Numbered from the stretch's first letter, positions 8,443 through 17,696 are shown. The stretch is 64,000 bases of DNA from Planctomonas psychrotolerans (GCF_008642235.1 NZ_SJEV01000001.1:2374400-2438399), one strand, 5' to 3'. The notes: generated by a model not told the origin, from the sequence alone. Numbers and translations: made by a program.

Positions 8443-9728
8443 GCAGAGGTAGCAGAAGCGGCGGTGTCGGAAACGGCGGTGCCAGTAGCGACGGTGCCCT
8501 GAGCGACGGCGCCGCGAGCGACGGCGACCGCGAGCACGTCTTGTTCGTGCACGCCCACCCCGACGACGAGACCCTCGAGACCGGGGGCACCATCGCGCTG
8601 CTGCTCGACTCCGGTATTCCCGTCACCGTGCTCACCGCCACTCGTGGGGAGCGCGGCGAAGTGATTCCCGACGACCTCGGATCGCTGCGGGACGATCCGC
8701 ACCGGCTCGGGCGGCACCGCGAGGGCGAACTCCGGGAGGCCATGCGGGAACTCGGCGTCACCGATCACCGGTTCCTCGGCTCTGAGGACGCCCGCGCCCT
8801 CGGGTTGACGCCCCGCCGGTATCTCGACTCGGGCATGGAATGGCGCGAGGACGGCAACCCGGGGCCCCAGAGCCCGCTGGACCCGCACTCGCTCTGTGCG
8901 GCCGACCCCGAAGAGGTCGCGTCCGACGTGCTCGAGGTGGTGCTCGCCACCCGGACGACCGCCATCGTGACCTACAACGACTACGGCGGCTACGGTCATC
9001 CCGACCACATCGCCGTGCACCACGCGGCGGTGCGCGCCGCGAGCATGGCCGGCGTGCCGGTGTTCGCCATCGAATACCCGCGGTCCGCGGCCGCCGCGTC
9101 CCGCGCCGCCGTGGCCGAGCGCGGCCGCTTCGACGAGCCGACCCAGCACGAGACCACCACCGTGCCCGACGGCTCCGCGCCCATCCGGGTCGACGTGTCC
9201 GCCCAGCTGCCCCGGAAGATCGCCGCACTCCGCGCGCACCGATCGCAGGTGGTCGTCGACGGCGACCAGTACGGCCTGTCCAACGGCCGCGGCGAGGTGG
9301 TGCGCGACACGGAGTACTTCCGGGAGATCTCGAGTGACGATCCCGAGCGCTACACGCCGACCCTCCTGCATCGGATGCTGGGCTACGGCCTGGCCGGGCT
9401 GGTGGGCGTGCTCTTCGCCGCCATCGCGACCGCCGTGCACCGGGTCGAGTGGACGGTGGCGTCGAGCGCCCTGCCGGTCGGCCTGGTGCTCGCCCTCGTC
9501 TCCGTCGCCGCCCTCCTCCTCGGAATGCGACTCGTGCTGCGGGACCGGTACTACGTCGGCGCGGCGGCCGTCGGTATCGTCGTGGCGATCGTGGCCTTCT
9601 CCACGCCCGGTGCCGGCGGGTCCGCGTTCTTCCCGGAGTCGCTTCCCAGCGTCCTGTGGCTGCTCGTACCGCCGATCATCGCCACGGTGGTCGTGGCCTG
9701 GCCACGCCTGCCCGAACGCCACGCGTAG
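8439..9728 (+). CDS. PIG-L deacetylase fused to a four-helix membrane domain (MshB-like)
   Basis: A zinc-dependent N-acetylglucosaminyl deacetylase domain occupies about residues 33-300: AHPDDE (39-44) supplies zinc ligands and the catalytic aspartate, and GHPDH near 190 supplies the last histidine. MshB, the mycothiol pathway deacetylase, belongs to this family. After residue about 310 come four predicted membrane helices, ending at PRLPERHA. Residues 1-30 are a Gly/Ser/Asp-rich linker. The ATG overlaps the oligopeptidase stop. Position near typA and ferredoxin resembles mshB in mycobacteria (from memory), which favours the mycothiol role, but mycobacterial MshB is soluble and about 300 residues, so the membrane fusion is a difference. 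Substrate remains inferred. Confidence 0.82.
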   Translation: MSRGSRSGGVGNGGASSDGALSDGAASDGDREHVLFVHAHPDDETLETGGTIALLLDSGIPVTVLTATRGERGEVIPDDLGSLRDDPHRLGRHREGELREAMRELGVTDHRFLGSEDARALGLTPRRYLDSGMEWREDGNPGPQSPLDPHSLCAADPEEVASDVLEVVLATRTTAIVTYNDYGGYGHPDHIAVHHAAVRAASMAGVPVFAIEYPRSAAAASRAAVAERGRFDEPTQHETTTVPDGSAPIRVDVSAQLPRKIAALRAHRSQVVVDGDQYGLSNGRGEVVRDTEYFREISSDDPERYTPTLLHRMLGYGLAGLVGVLFAAIATAVHRVEWTVASSALPVGLVLALVSVAALLLGMRLVLRDRYYVGAAAVGIVVAIVAFSTPGAGGSAFFPESLPSVLWLLVPPIIATVVVAWPRLPERHA

Positions 9729-9731
9729 ACT
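9726..9731 (+). promoter_or_regulatory. Possible -10 element for the ferredoxin gene
   Basis: TAGACT overlaps the stop codon of the deacetylase gene and would give a leader of about 30 nt that contains AAGGGA near 9750. No clear -35 was found. Confidence 0.3.
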
Positions 9732-9766
9732 GGAAGCTCAGTTGTCATGAAGGGACCACGCCGCAA

Positions 9767-10093
9767 GTGACCTACGTCATCGCCCTACCCTGTGTGGACC
9801 TCAAGGACCGCGCGTGCATCGACGAATGCCCGGTGGACTGCATCTACGAGGGTGAGCGCTCGCTCTACATCCACCCGGACGAATGCGTCGACTGCGGCGC
9901 CTGCGAACCCGTCTGCCCCGTCGAGGCGATCTACTACGAGGACGACCTGCCCGACAAGTGGGCGGACTACTACAAGGCGAACGTGGACTTCTTCGACGAC
10001 ATCGGGTCGCCCGGCGGAGCGGCCAAGGTCGGCGTCATCGCCAAGGACCACCCGCTGATCGCCGCCCTCCCGCCGCAGACGCACGACGTCTAA
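9767..10093 (+). CDS. fdxA: 7Fe ferredoxin
   Basis: Small electron carrier of the FdxA/FdxC type with one 3Fe-4S and one 4Fe-4S cluster. The 108-residue protein has CIDECPVDC, in which the spacing of a normal CxxCxxCxxxC motif is altered as in 7Fe ferredoxins, then [16 protein letters not shown] with a full cluster motif. GTG is the start because the conserved [10 protein letters not shown] begins directly after it; AAGGGA lies 11 nt upstream. The next gene, dapC, starts 3 bp after the stop. Redox partners are not identifiable here. Confidence 0.93.
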   Translation: MTYVIALPCVDLKDRACIDECPVDCIYEGERSLYIHPDECVDCGACEPVCPVEAIYYEDDLPDKWADYYKANVDFFDDIGSPGGAAKVGVIAKDHPLIAALPPQTHDV

Positions 10094-10096
10094 GAG

Positions 10097-11203
10097 ATGC
10101 TCGGCACGCTGCCCGACTACCCGTGGGACCTCATCGCCCCCTTCGCCGAACGGGCGCGACGCCACCCCGACGGGATCGTCGACCTGTCCATCGGCTCGCC
10201 GGTCGACCCGACGCCGGAGAACATCCGCATCGCGCTCGCCGAGGCCACCGATGCTCACGCGTATCCCACCACGGTCGGCACCGCCGAGCTCCGCGAGTCG
10301 ATCGTCGACTGGTTCGCCCGCCGCAGGAACGTGACGCTGGACGTCGACAGCGTGCTGCCGACGATCGGATCGAAGGAGATGGTGGCCTGGCTGCCATTCA
10401 TGCTGGGGCTCGGTGCGGGCGACGTGGTCGTCCAGCCCTCCATCGCCTATCCGACCTATGCCATCGGCGCCGCGCTGGCGGGAGCCGACGTGGTCTCTGC
10501 CGATGATCCGGCGGACTGGCCGGACTCCACCAGGCTGGTGTGGCTGAACAGCCCCTCGAACCCCGACGGTCGAGTGCTCGACGTGGACGCCCTCCGGGCT
10601 GCGGTGGTTCGCGCCCGCGAACTGGGCGCCGTCATCGCGAACGACGAGTGCTACGCCGAGCTGGGCTGGGGGAAGTGGGCGGATGCCCCCACGCCGTGCA
10701 TCCTCGACCCCCGGGTGGTCGGCGACGACGCTACGGGCGTCGTCGCGCTGTACTCGCTGAGCAAGCAGTCGAATCTGGCCGGTTACCGCGGCGCCGTGAT
10801 CGCCGGTGACCGGAGCGTGATCGACCGGCTGATCTCGGTGCGGAAGCACGCCGGCCTCATGGTGCCGGCACCCCTGCAGCACGCCATGAGCGTGGCGTTC
10901 GCGGACGACGGCCACGTCGCCGAGCAGCGCGAGCGCTACCGGGTGCGTCGGGAGAAGCTGCTGCCCGCACTGGAGGGATACGGTCTCCGCGTCGACTCCA
11001 GTGAAGCCGGCCTGTACCTGTGGGCCACCGCGGGGGAGGACGCCTGGACCACTCTCGGCGAACTCGCCGACCTCGGCATCCTCGCCGGTCCCGGCCCGTT
11101 CTACGGGGATGCATCGCCGCACCACGTGCGGTTGTCGCTCACCGCCACCGACGAGCGCATCGACGCCGCGGTGGCCCGGCTGTCCGCCGCGCGAGCGGGC
11201 TGA
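10097..11203 (+). CDS. dapC: Succinyldiaminopimelate transaminase
   Basis: PLP-dependent class I/II aminotransferase that converts N-succinyl-2-amino-6-ketopimelate to N-succinyl-diaminopimelate in the succinylase route to DAP and lysine. The 368-residue chain contains YPTTVGTAELRE, NSPSNPDGR (cofactor pocket) and SLSKQSNLAGYRG, where the lysine binds PLP. It is 3 bp downstream of the ferredoxin gene and close to dapD and dapE, which supports the assignment over a generic aminotransferase. A second PLP aminotransferase at 47715-48917 resembles other DapC-like enzymes and could overlap in function. Confidence 0.88.
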   Translation: MLGTLPDYPWDLIAPFAERARRHPDGIVDLSIGSPVDPTPENIRIALAEATDAHAYPTTVGTAELRESIVDWFARRRNVTLDVDSVLPTIGSKEMVAWLPFMLGLGAGDVVVQPSIAYPTYAIGAALAGADVVSADDPADWPDSTRLVWLNSPSNPDGRVLDVDALRAAVVRARELGAVIANDECYAELGWGKWADAPTPCILDPRVVGDDATGVVALYSLSKQSNLAGYRGAVIAGDRSVIDRLISVRKHAGLMVPAPLQHAMSVAFADDGHVAEQRERYRVRREKLLPALEGYGLRVDSSEAGLYLWATAGEDAWTTLGELADLGILAGPGPFYGDASPHHVRLSLTATDERIDAAVARLSAARAG

Positions 11204-11264
11204 GTCAACCTCCAACGGAATGGCCCCAGCACTGGCGGATGCAACAGTTGCCGTCCGCTCCGAT

Positions 11265-11270
11265 TAGGCT
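11265..11270 (+). promoter_or_regulatory. Possible -10 element for gltA
   Basis: TAGGCT in the 125-bp gap gives a leader of about 50-55 nt before the GTG of gltA. No good -35 match at normal spacing. Confidence 0.35.
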
Positions 11271-11328
11271 TCGTTAAGTTCTTCGCTCCCCGGAGCGCAC
11301 CCCACCACCACAGCATCAAGGAGGCGCC

Positions 11329-12630
11329 GTGAGCGATGTCGCGCAGAACGATCAGGCGGACAAGGCCGTACTCAGCTACCCCGGCGGCACGGCGGAATTC
11401 CCGATCCTCCAGGCGGTGGAGGGGGCGAGCAGCATCGACATCTCGACCCTGACCAAGCAGACCGGGTACACGACGCTCGACACCGGATTCGTCAACACCG
11501 CCTCGACCCGCTCGGCGATCACCTACATCGACGGCGACCAGGGAATCCTGCGCTACCGCGGCTACCCGATCGAGCAGCTCGCCACGCAGTCCACCTATCT
11601 GGAGACGGCCTGGCTGCTGATCCACGGGGAGCTGCCCAGCGCGAGCGAGCTCGGCAAGTTCGACGACGACATCCGCCGCCACACCCTGCTGCACGAGGAC
11701 TTCAAGGGCGTCTTCCGCGCCCTGCCCACCAACGCCCACCCCATGTCGGTGCTCTCGAGCTGCGTGTCCGCCCTGTCGACCTACTACGAGGACTCGCTGA
11801 GCCCCGCCGACCCCGAGCAGGTGGAGCTCGCCACCATCCGCCTCATCGCCAAGCTGCCGGTCATCGCCGCCTACTCGCACAAGAAGAGCATGGGCCAGGC
11901 GTTCCTGTACCCCGACAACTCGCTCGGCTACGTCGACAACTTCCTGCGTCTCAACTTCGGCAACAACGCCGAACCGTACGAGATCGACCCCGTGGTCTCC
12001 CGCGCCCTCGAACGCCTGCTCATCCTGCACGAGGACCACGAGCAGAACGCGTCGACCTCGACCGTGCGGCTCGTCGGCTCGACCGGCGCCAACATGTTCA
12101 CCTCGGTGTCCGCCGGCATCGACGCCCTGTTCGGTCCGCTCCATGGCGGCGCGAACGAGGCCGTGCTCTCCATGCTGGCCCGCATCCGCGACTCGGGCGA
12201 GTCGGTGGACCGGTTCGTCGAGCGGGTCAAGAACAAGGAGGACGGCGTCCGCCTGATGGGCTTCGGGCACCGCGTCTACAAGAACTTCGACCCGCGGGCG
12301 AAGCTCGTGAAGGAGAGCGCCGACGAGGTGCTCGCCGCCCTCGGCATCTCCGACCCGCTGCTCGACATCGCCAAGGAACTCGAAGCGGTCGCCCTCGCCG
12401 ACGACTACTTCATCCAGCGTCGCCTGTACCCGAACGTCGACTTCTACACCGGCGTGATCTACAAGGCGCTCGGCTTCCCGACGCGCATGTTCACCGCCCT
12501 CTTCGCTCTCGGCAGGTTGCCGGGATGGATCGCCCACTGGCGGGAGATGAACGAGGACCCGGCCACCAAGATCGGCCGCCCGCAGCAGCTGTACGTGGGC
12601 TCAGGGGCGAGGGACCTGCCGAGCCGCTGA
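11329..12630 (+). CDS. gltA: Citrate synthase
   Basis: Condenses oxaloacetate and acetyl-CoA to citrate, first step of the TCA cycle. The 433-residue length matches type II (hexameric, GltA-like) enzymes. Catalytic-region motifs are present: HEDHEQNAST with an active-site histidine, GPLHGGAN, FGHRVYKNFDPRA with the second histidine, and VDFYTG with the aspartate. GTG start with AAGGAGG at 11318-11324, one of the clearest Shine-Dalgarno sequences in the window, 4 nt before the start. The gene lies between dapC and dapD and is closed by a bidirectional terminator. Confidence 0.96.
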   Translation: MSDVAQNDQADKAVLSYPGGTAEFPILQAVEGASSIDISTLTKQTGYTTLDTGFVNTASTRSAITYIDGDQGILRYRGYPIEQLATQSTYLETAWLLIHGELPSASELGKFDDDIRRHTLLHEDFKGVFRALPTNAHPMSVLSSCVSALSTYYEDSLSPADPEQVELATIRLIAKLPVIAAYSHKKSMGQAFLYPDNSLGYVDNFLRLNFGNNAEPYEIDPVVSRALERLLILHEDHEQNASTSTVRLVGSTGANMFTSVSAGIDALFGPLHGGANEAVLSMLARIRDSGESVDRFVERVKNKEDGVRLMGFGHRVYKNFDPRAKLVKESADEVLAALGISDPLLDIAKELEAVALADDYFIQRRLYPNVDFYTGVIYKALGFPTRMFTALFALGRLPGWIAHWREMNEDPATKIGRPQQLYVGSGARDLPSR

Positions 12631-12659
12631 CCCGTTCGGCCGCCGACGAGGTCCGCGGA

Positions 12660-12690
12660 ATGGCCCGGCACCCCTGAGGTGCCGGGCCAT
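12660..12690. terminator. Bidirectional terminator between gltA and dapD
   Basis: Perfect 13-bp stem ATGGCCCGGCACC/GGTGCCGGGCCAT with a 5-nt loop, placed between two convergent genes (gltA stop 12630, dapD stop 12698). There is no T run, as is common at high GC. Confidence 0.8.
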
Positions 12691-12697
12691 CCGCGCA

Positions 12698-13693
12698 TCA
12701 GGCGTGCAGCGCGGTGTTCAGCTGGATGCCGCTCCCCGTGCGGGGAAGGGCCTCCACGGCGCCCGTGACCGAGTTGCGGCGGAACAGCAGGTTCGGCACG
12801 CCGGAGAGCTCGACGGCCTTCACCGAGCGACGTGAGCCGTCGGCCTTCGGCGGGCCGTCGACCAGTACGACCTTCGTCCCGGCGGTCACGTACAGCCCGG
12901 CCTCCACCACGGTGTCGTCCCCGATGGAGATGCCCACCCCGGAATTGGCGCCGAGGAGCGCGCGGGCACCGATCTCCACCCGCTCGGTTCCACCGCCCGA
13001 CAGCGTGCCCATGATCGACGCGCCGCCGCCGACGTCGCTGCCGTCGCCCACGACCACACCCTGCGAGATCCGGCCCTCGACCATGGATGCGCCGAGGGTG
13101 CCCGCGTTGAAGTTCACGAAGCCCTCGTGCATGACCGTCGTACCGGGGGAGAGGTAGGCGCCGAGGCGCACCCGTGACGCGTCGGCGATGCGCACGCGGG
13201 GCGGGCTCACGTAGTCGGTGAGCCGGGGGAACTTGTCGATGCCGTGAGCTGCGATGCCGGCGCGCTGCAGCGCGGGTCGCAGGCGGGAGAAGTCATCCGG
13301 ATGCACGGGACCCGCGTTCGTCCACGCCACGATGGGCAGCTGTCCGAACAGTCCGTCGAGGTTCACCGTGTTCGGTCGCACGAGCAGGTGGCTGAGCAGG
13401 TGGAGGCGGAGGTAGGCGTCGGCGGTCGAGGCGGGGGGAGCCGCCAACTCGATCTCCTGCGTCACGATGTCGATGCGCACGTTGCGGCGCGGGTCGTCGC
13501 CCGCCAGCTCCTCGATCGATGCCGGAGCGATCCAGCGGTCCCGCCCCGGAGGGAGCGTTCCCAGCTGCGGCTCCGGATACCAGGTGTCCAGTACCGTGCC
13601 GTCGCCGGAGACGGTCGCGAGACCGTAACCCCAGGCATGCGTAGGGGCGGCGGACACGACAGACTGGTCGGACGAGGGCGCGGAAATGCTCAT
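12698..13693 (-). CDS. dapD: 2,3,4,5-tetrahydropyridine-2,6-dicarboxylate N-succinyltransferase
   Basis: Transfers succinyl from succinyl-CoA to tetrahydrodipicolinate in DAP/lysine synthesis. The 331 residues match the actinobacterial DapD form. A left-handed beta-helix made of hexapeptide repeats is visible from about residue 170 ([34 protein letters not shown]). [11 protein letters not shown] and [13 protein letters not shown] continue it. The ATG is chosen because TAATCT ends 6 nt upstream; the intervening AAGGAA could also act as a ribosome site. Convergent with gltA and divergent from a small membrane protein gene. Confidence 0.93.
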   Translation of the reverse strand: MSISAPSSDQSVVSAAPTHAWGYGLATVSGDGTVLDTWYPEPQLGTLPPGRDRWIAPASIEELAGDDPRRNVRIDIVTQEIELAAPPASTADAYLRLHLLSHLLVRPNTVNLDGLFGQLPIVAWTNAGPVHPDDFSRLRPALQRAGIAAHGIDKFPRLTDYVSPPRVRIADASRVRLGAYLSPGTTVMHEGFVNFNAGTLGASMVEGRISQGVVVGDGSDVGGGASIMGTLSGGGTERVEIGARALLGANSGVGISIGDDTVVEAGLYVTAGTKVVLVDGPPKADGSRRSVKAVELSGVPNLLFRRNSVTGAVEALPRTGSGIQLNTALHA

Positions 13694-13699
13694 TTCCTT

Positions 13700-13705
13700 A
13701 GATTA
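13700..13705 (-). promoter_or_regulatory. -10 element, leaderless start of dapD
   Basis: TAATCT on the minus strand, 6 nt before the ATG of dapD. It is a close match to the consensus TATAAT. Confidence 0.6.
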
Positions 13706-13740
13706 TCGGTACGCCCGAAGGGAATCAGGAGGCGGTGGTG

Positions 13741-14295
13741 GTGGTGCACGCGACGAACCCGCACGTGGTGCGGGCCGGGTCCGGACTGCCGGTCGGCCGC
13801 TTCCTCGGCATGCTCGGTGTCGCATTCGCCTACCTGCTCATCCTCACCACCGTCTTCGGCATCGTCACCCGAGCATCCCTGCAAGACGTGACCGGCCGGG
13901 GGAACGGGATCGGCGAAAGCGGCTCAGCGGACTGGGAGGGTGCGACCGAGTTCGGCAACCCGCTGCACACGCTCTCGCTGCTGCTTCCGCTCATCGCCAT
14001 CACCCTGCTTCTGCTGCTCCTTCTCTCGTCGGTACCCGTCACCCGTTGGCGGCTGGTCGGCTGGGCACTGGTGACCGGATCCGTGGCGACCATCGTGTCC
14101 GCGGTACTCAACCTCGTGGGGCTCACCGTGGCCGGGTTCCGCAACATGGACGTGGTGCTCCCGTCGGCGATCATGGTGGCCGTGTTCGGCTTCTACTACG
14201 TCTTCACCACGGTGGCGGTGCTGGTGGCCGATCTCACCGTCCGTGCGTCCGTGCGCCGCATCCCGAGAACTCCGTCGCCCACCTCCGTAAACTGA
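13741..14295 (+). CDS. Small four-helix membrane protein, function unknown
   Basis: About 184 residues with hydrophobic segments near 16-38, 76-100, 107-130 and 138-165, so probably four membrane helices, with a polar loop after the first. I do not recognise a family. Four consecutive in-frame GTG codons (13735, 13738, 13741, 13744) follow AGGAGG at 13727-13732; the third leaves an 8-nt gap and is preferred, the second (5 nt) is also possible. The gene ends 5 bp before dapE, but dapE has its own promoter-like hexamer, so they may be only partly co-transcribed. Confidence 0.65.
   Translation: MVHATNPHVVRAGSGLPVGRFLGMLGVAFAYLLILTTVFGIVTRASLQDVTGRGNGIGESGSADWEGATEFGNPLHTLSLLLPLIAITLLLLLLLSSVPVTRWRLVGWALVTGSVATIVSAVLNLVGLTVAGFRNMDVVLPSAIMVAVFGFYYVFTTVAVLVADLTVRASVRRIPRTPSPTSVN
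14288..14293 (+). promoter_or_regulatory. -10 element, leaderless start of dapE
   Basis: TAAACT, 6 nt before the ATG at 14300, overlapping the end of the upstream gene. Confidence 0.5.
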
Positions 14296-14299
14296 GCGG

Positions 14300-15418
14300 A
14301 TGTCCTCCACACCGGCGCACCCTCCTCTCGACCTCTCCTCCGACTCCGTCTCGATCACCCGGGCGATCTGCGACATCGAGTCGGTCTCCGGAAACGAGGG
14401 CACGCTCGCCGATGCCATCGAGGCGAGCCTCGCCGGGCTCGACCACCTCGAGGTGATTCGCGACGGCGACGCGGTGATCGCGCGCACCAGCCTCGGTCGT
14501 GCCCAGCGAGCCGTGATCGCGGGGCACATCGACACCGTCCCGCTGAACGGCAACCTGCCGACCCGCTTCGAGACGGTCGACGCCGACCACCCGTCGGGAC
14601 AGACGCCGGGCGAATACCTGTGGGGCCGGGGCACCGTCGACATGAAGGCGGGTGTCGCGGTGCAGCTCAAGCTCGCCGCGGAGCTCACCGAACCCGTGGT
14701 GGACGTGACGTGGATCTGGTACGACCACGAGGAGGTCTCCGACTCCCTCAACGGACTCGGACGCCTCGCCCGCACCCGACCCGAACTGCTCGCCGGCGAC
14801 TTCGCCATCCTCGGCGAGCCCAGCAACTCGTCGGTCGAGGGCGGCTGCAACGGCAACCTCCGCGTCGAGCTCCGAACCTTCGGGCTCCGGTCGCACTCCG
14901 CGCGGTCGTGGGTGGGCTCGAACGCCGTGCACGCCGCAGCGCCCATCCTCGCGACGCTGGCGGCCTACACCGCCCGCGAGGTGGAGGTCGACGGGCTCGT
15001 CTACCGCGAGGGTCTCAGCGCCGTGGGCATCACGGGCGGCATCGCGGGCAACATCATCCCCGACGAGTGCATGGTGCACGTCAACTACCGCTTCGCGCCG
15101 AGTCGCAGCGGTCAGGAGGCCATCGACCACCTCGCCGAGCTCTTCCCCGACGTGCAGATGACCGTGGTCGACCTGGCGGAGGGCGCCCGACCCGGGCTCG
15201 ACGCCGAACTCGCGAAGCACTTCCTCGCCGCGGTGGGCGGTGAGGCGAAGCCCAAGTACGGCTGGACCGATGTCGCCCGCTTCTCCGCCCTCGGTGTTCC
15301 CGCCGTCAACTACGGGCCGGGCGACCCCATCAAGGCTCACGCCGACGACGAGCGGGTCTCCGTCGAGCAGATCGTGGAGTGCGAACGAGGCCTGCGCGCA
15401 TGGCTGACGGCGGGCTGA
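14300..15418 (+). CDS. dapE: Succinyl-diaminopimelate desuccinylase
   Basis: Zinc metallopeptidase (M20 family) that releases succinate from N-succinyl-DAP to give LL-DAP, the step after DapC. The 372 residues show GHIDTVP (zinc-ligand histidine and aspartate), WGRGTVDMKAG (bridging aspartate), YDHEEV (catalytic and ligand glutamates), GEPS, and a dimerisation lid. FGPGDPIKAH-like YGPGDPIKAHADDE provides the last histidine. ATG start supported by TAAACT-N6-ATG. The downstream membrane gene overlaps its 3' end. Confidence 0.92.
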   Translation: MSSTPAHPPLDLSSDSVSITRAICDIESVSGNEGTLADAIEASLAGLDHLEVIRDGDAVIARTSLGRAQRAVIAGHIDTVPLNGNLPTRFETVDADHPSGQTPGEYLWGRGTVDMKAGVAVQLKLAAELTEPVVDVTWIWYDHEEVSDSLNGLGRLARTRPELLAGDFAILGEPSNSSVEGGCNGNLRVELRTFGLRSHSARSWVGSNAVHAAAPILATLAAYTAREVEVDGLVYREGLSAVGITGGIAGNIIPDECMVHVNYRFAPSRSGQEAIDHLAELFPDVQMTVVDLAEGARPGLDAELAKHFLAAVGGEAKPKYGWTDVARFSALGVPAVNYGPGDPIKAHADDERVSVEQIVECERGLRAWLTAG

Positions 15419-16632
15419 CCGCCTCACCCTCCTCCCCGCGCGAGCGGGGGTCTACTCTCCGGACGCGGTGGGCCCGCCTTCCCTGGTGGGCCCGCGTCCT
15501 CACGATCTACGCGGGCGCCCGCGCCGTGACCACGGCGATGATCCTGTCGTTCGCCGCCCGGCAGCAGGCGAACCCGTGGACGGATGCCGCTCCCGGGTAC
15601 GCGGAGTACGCCACGATCTGGGACGGCAACTGGTACCAGATCGTCGCCGTCGTGGGGTATCCGAGCGAACTGCCCCGCACGGAGAGCGGGCAGGTCGCGG
15701 AGAACGCCTGGGCGTTCATGCCGGTGTATCCGGCCGTCGTCCGCGCGCTCATGATCGTGTCGGGAGCGGGCTGGGACATCTCGGCGCTGATGGTGTCCAT
15801 CGCCTGCGGCGTGGGAGCCGTGCTGATGTTCTACCGGTTGATGCGTCTCGTCCTCGACGAGTCCGCCGCCACGTTCGCCGTGCTGCTCTTCTCCGTGGCC
15901 CCGGTGTCCCCGTTGCTGCAACTGTCCTACGCCGAGTCGATGCAGGCCCTGCTCCTCGGCGTCGCCCTGTACCTGCTGCTGCGACGCCGGTACGGCTGGC
16001 TCCTGCCCGTGATCGCGGTGATGTCGCTCACCCGCCCCACAGGGCTCGCGTTCGCGCTGGCACTGGGCATCCACGTGCTCGTGCGGTTCGGCGCCCGACG
16101 TCGCGACCCTTTCCCGCGCCGCGAGGCGGTGCTCGCAACGACCGCGGCCGGGTTCAGCGGCGTCATGGGGCTCTCCTGGCCGGCGATCGCCTGGGCGGTC
16201 ACCGGTTCGCCCACCGCTTACACCGACACCGAGCTCGCCTGGCGGTCGGCGTACATCGGCTACACCGAACTGATCCCGTTCACCCCGTGGTTCCAGGGGG
16301 CGACCTGGTGGCTCGGCGACCCGACCGGTCCGATCGTGGTGTGCCTGCTCGTGCTGGCCTTCGCGGGAGTGCTGTTCCTGCCCGCGGTGCGACGGCTCGG
16401 AACCGACCTGCGGATCTGGCTGGCCGGCTACGGGCTGTACCTCCTGGCGGTCTTCTTCCCGCAGTCGAGCACGTTCCGGCTACTGCTTCCGATGTTCCCA
16501 CTGCTGGGGGCGGTCGCGCAGCCCCGATCGTGGCTCTACCGCACCTCCGTGGTCGCTCTCAGTCTGCTCGGGCAGTGGGCCTGGTTGTGGGCCTGCTGGC
16601 AGGTCGACGGAATCGACTGGACTCCGCCGTAG
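15400..16632 (+). CDS. Multi-pass membrane protein, PIG-V-like mannosyltransferase family
   Basis: A 410-residue polytopic protein with about 9-10 hydrophobic segments. The region WDGNWYQIVAVVGYP after the first helix resembles the luminal acidic motif of PIG-V/GT-C type polyprenol-dependent mannosyltransferases, and SLTRPTGLAFALALG, also typical of that family, lies near residue 215. Such enzymes add mannose to membrane-bound acceptors on the outer face. ATG at 15400 is chosen; an in-frame GTG at 15379 would extend it 7 residues. The start overlaps dapE by 19 bp, implying co-expression although no functional link is known. Assignment to a substrate is not possible. Confidence 0.7.
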   Translation: MADGGLTASPSSPRERGSTLRTRWARLPWWARVLTIYAGARAVTTAMILSFAARQQANPWTDAAPGYAEYATIWDGNWYQIVAVVGYPSELPRTESGQVAENAWAFMPVYPAVVRALMIVSGAGWDISALMVSIACGVGAVLMFYRLMRLVLDESAATFAVLLFSVAPVSPLLQLSYAESMQALLLGVALYLLLRRRYGWLLPVIAVMSLTRPTGLAFALALGIHVLVRFGARRRDPFPRREAVLATTAAGFSGVMGLSWPAIAWAVTGSPTAYTDTELAWRSAYIGYTELIPFTPWFQGATWWLGDPTGPIVVCLLVLAFAGVLFLPAVRRLGTDLRIWLAGYGLYLLAVFFPQSSTFRLLLPMFPLLGAVAQPRSWLYRTSVVALSLLGQWAWLWACWQVDGIDWTPP

Positions 16633-16667
16633 GGCGGGTCAATTTTTCAGAACGTGCACGAATGTCG

Positions 16668-16673
16668 GATAAT
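16668..16673 (+). promoter_or_regulatory. -10 element for the DUF3117 gene
   Basis: GATAAT in an AT-rich stretch, preceded at 17 nt by TTTCAG as a weak -35. Gives a leader of about 22 nt containing AAAGGA before the ATG at 16701. Confidence 0.45.
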
Positions 16674-16700
16674 AGGGGGACATCCACGAAAGGAACCTTA

Positions 16701-16874
16701 ATGGCAGCCATGAAGCCGAGAACCGGGGACGGACCAATGGAGGCTGTGAAGGAGGGGCGCCTCATCATCGTTCGCGTGCCGCTGGAAGGCGGCGGGCGGC
16801 TCGTGGTCTCCGTCAACGACGCGGAGGCCAAGGAACTGCATGACGCCCTCGCCGGCGTGGTCGCTCCCCGGTAA
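16701..16874 (+). CDS. DUF3117 protein
   Basis: A 57-residue protein that starts MAAMKPRTGDGPMEAVKEGR and continues with IIVRVPLEGGGRLVV, the hallmark of DUF3117, a short family conserved across actinobacteria with unknown function. The family is very uniform in length, so the gene is complete. AAAGGA precedes the ATG at a suitable distance. It has its own promoter-like sequence and is followed by a strong hairpin, so it is probably a single-gene unit with high expression. Confidence 0.93.
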   Translation: MAAMKPRTGDGPMEAVKEGRLIIVRVPLEGGGRLVVSVNDAEAKELHDALAGVVAPR

Positions 16875-16888
16875 CAGACTTCAGCGCA

Positions 16889-16931
16889 CGAGAGAACGAC
16901 GCCGGGCCTCGCTTCCCGGCGTCGTTTCTCG
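16889..16931. terminator. Terminator after DUF3117, possibly bidirectional
   Basis: Stem of 17 bp (one bulged G) pairing CGAGAGAACGACGCCGGG with CCCGGCGTCGTTTCTCG. It lies between the DUF3117 stop (16874) and the convergent O-methyltransferase stop (16971). Confidence 0.8.
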
Positions 16932-16970
16932 TGGCCCGGATGGCTTCCGGCGCGTCAGCTTTCCGGCGGG

Positions 16971-17603
16971 TCAGCGGCCGAGCTTGATGAGCTGAAGCAG
17001 CCCGTCGCCCGCCGGGGACAGCGCGGCCGTCACGGCCGGTGACGCGGAGATCTCCTGCAGCAGGTTCCGGAACGCCACCGACGTGTCGTCCCGGGCGGTC
17101 GGATTCGCAACGCGGCCCTTCCACAGGGCGTGCGGCACCAGAACGGCGCCGCCCACCCGCACCAGACGCAGGGCGTGCTCCACGTACTCGATCACGGAGG
17201 CGGGATCTGCGTCGATGAAGACGATGTCGTACGACGCCTCGTTCATGCGGGGGAGCACGTCGCGGGCCCGGCCCGTGATGAGCCGCACCCGGTTACCCGG
17301 GATGCCCGCGTCGGCGAACGCGGAGCGTGCGGTCTGCTGGTGGTCGAGCTCGCTGTCGATCGAGGTGAGCGTGGCCCGCGGTGCCCCCGACAGCAGCCAC
17401 AGCCCCGACACGCCCACGCCCGTGCCGATCTCGATGATGGCGGTCGCGCGCGCTGCGGCGGCCACCAGGGCGGCCTGCGCTCCCACCGCCGACGAGATGG
17501 CCTCGATGCCGAGTTCGAACGAGTGCTGCCGCGCGGCGGCGATGTAATCGGGCTCGACGACGAAGTCCTCGGCGAACTTCCAGTTGGATTCTTTGTCAGA
17601 CAC
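16971..17603 (-). CDS. O-methyltransferase, caffeoyl-CoA OMT-like family
   Basis: SAM-dependent class I methyltransferase (family 3 O-methyltransferase) of 210 residues. Motif I IIEIGTGVGVSGLWLL binds SAM; FIDADPASVIEYVEHALRLV holds the metal-binding acidic residues seen in this family. The frame runs further upstream, but GTG at 17603 is chosen because AAGGAG lies 9 nt before it and homology starts at KESNWKF. TAGCCT further upstream may be its -10. In mycobacteria a homologue sits beside sigE-rseA-htrA-tatB (from memory); here tatB is next door and the three regulatory genes are absent. Acceptor unknown. Confidence 0.88.
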   Translation of the reverse strand: MSDKESNWKFAEDFVVEPDYIAAARQHSFELGIEAISSAVGAQAALVAAAARATAIIEIGTGVGVSGLWLLSGAPRATLTSIDSELDHQQTARSAFADAGIPGNRVRLITGRARDVLPRMNEASYDIVFIDADPASVIEYVEHALRLVRVGGAVLVPHALWKGRVANPTARDDTSVAFRNLLQEISASPAVTAALSPAGDGLLQLIKLGR

Positions 17604-17684
17604 TTGGGGCTCCTTACGCGCCTCAAGGCTAGTGCGTGCGCGGGAGGCCGTGTGGCGGCGCGCAAGGTGCACCGATTTCACGGC

Positions 17685-17690
17685 TATTGT
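17685..17690 (+). promoter_or_regulatory. -10 element, leaderless start of tatB
   Basis: TATTGT followed by 6 nt and GTG at 17697; no Shine-Dalgarno sequence. Confidence 0.6.
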
Positions 17691-17696
17691 GAAAGC

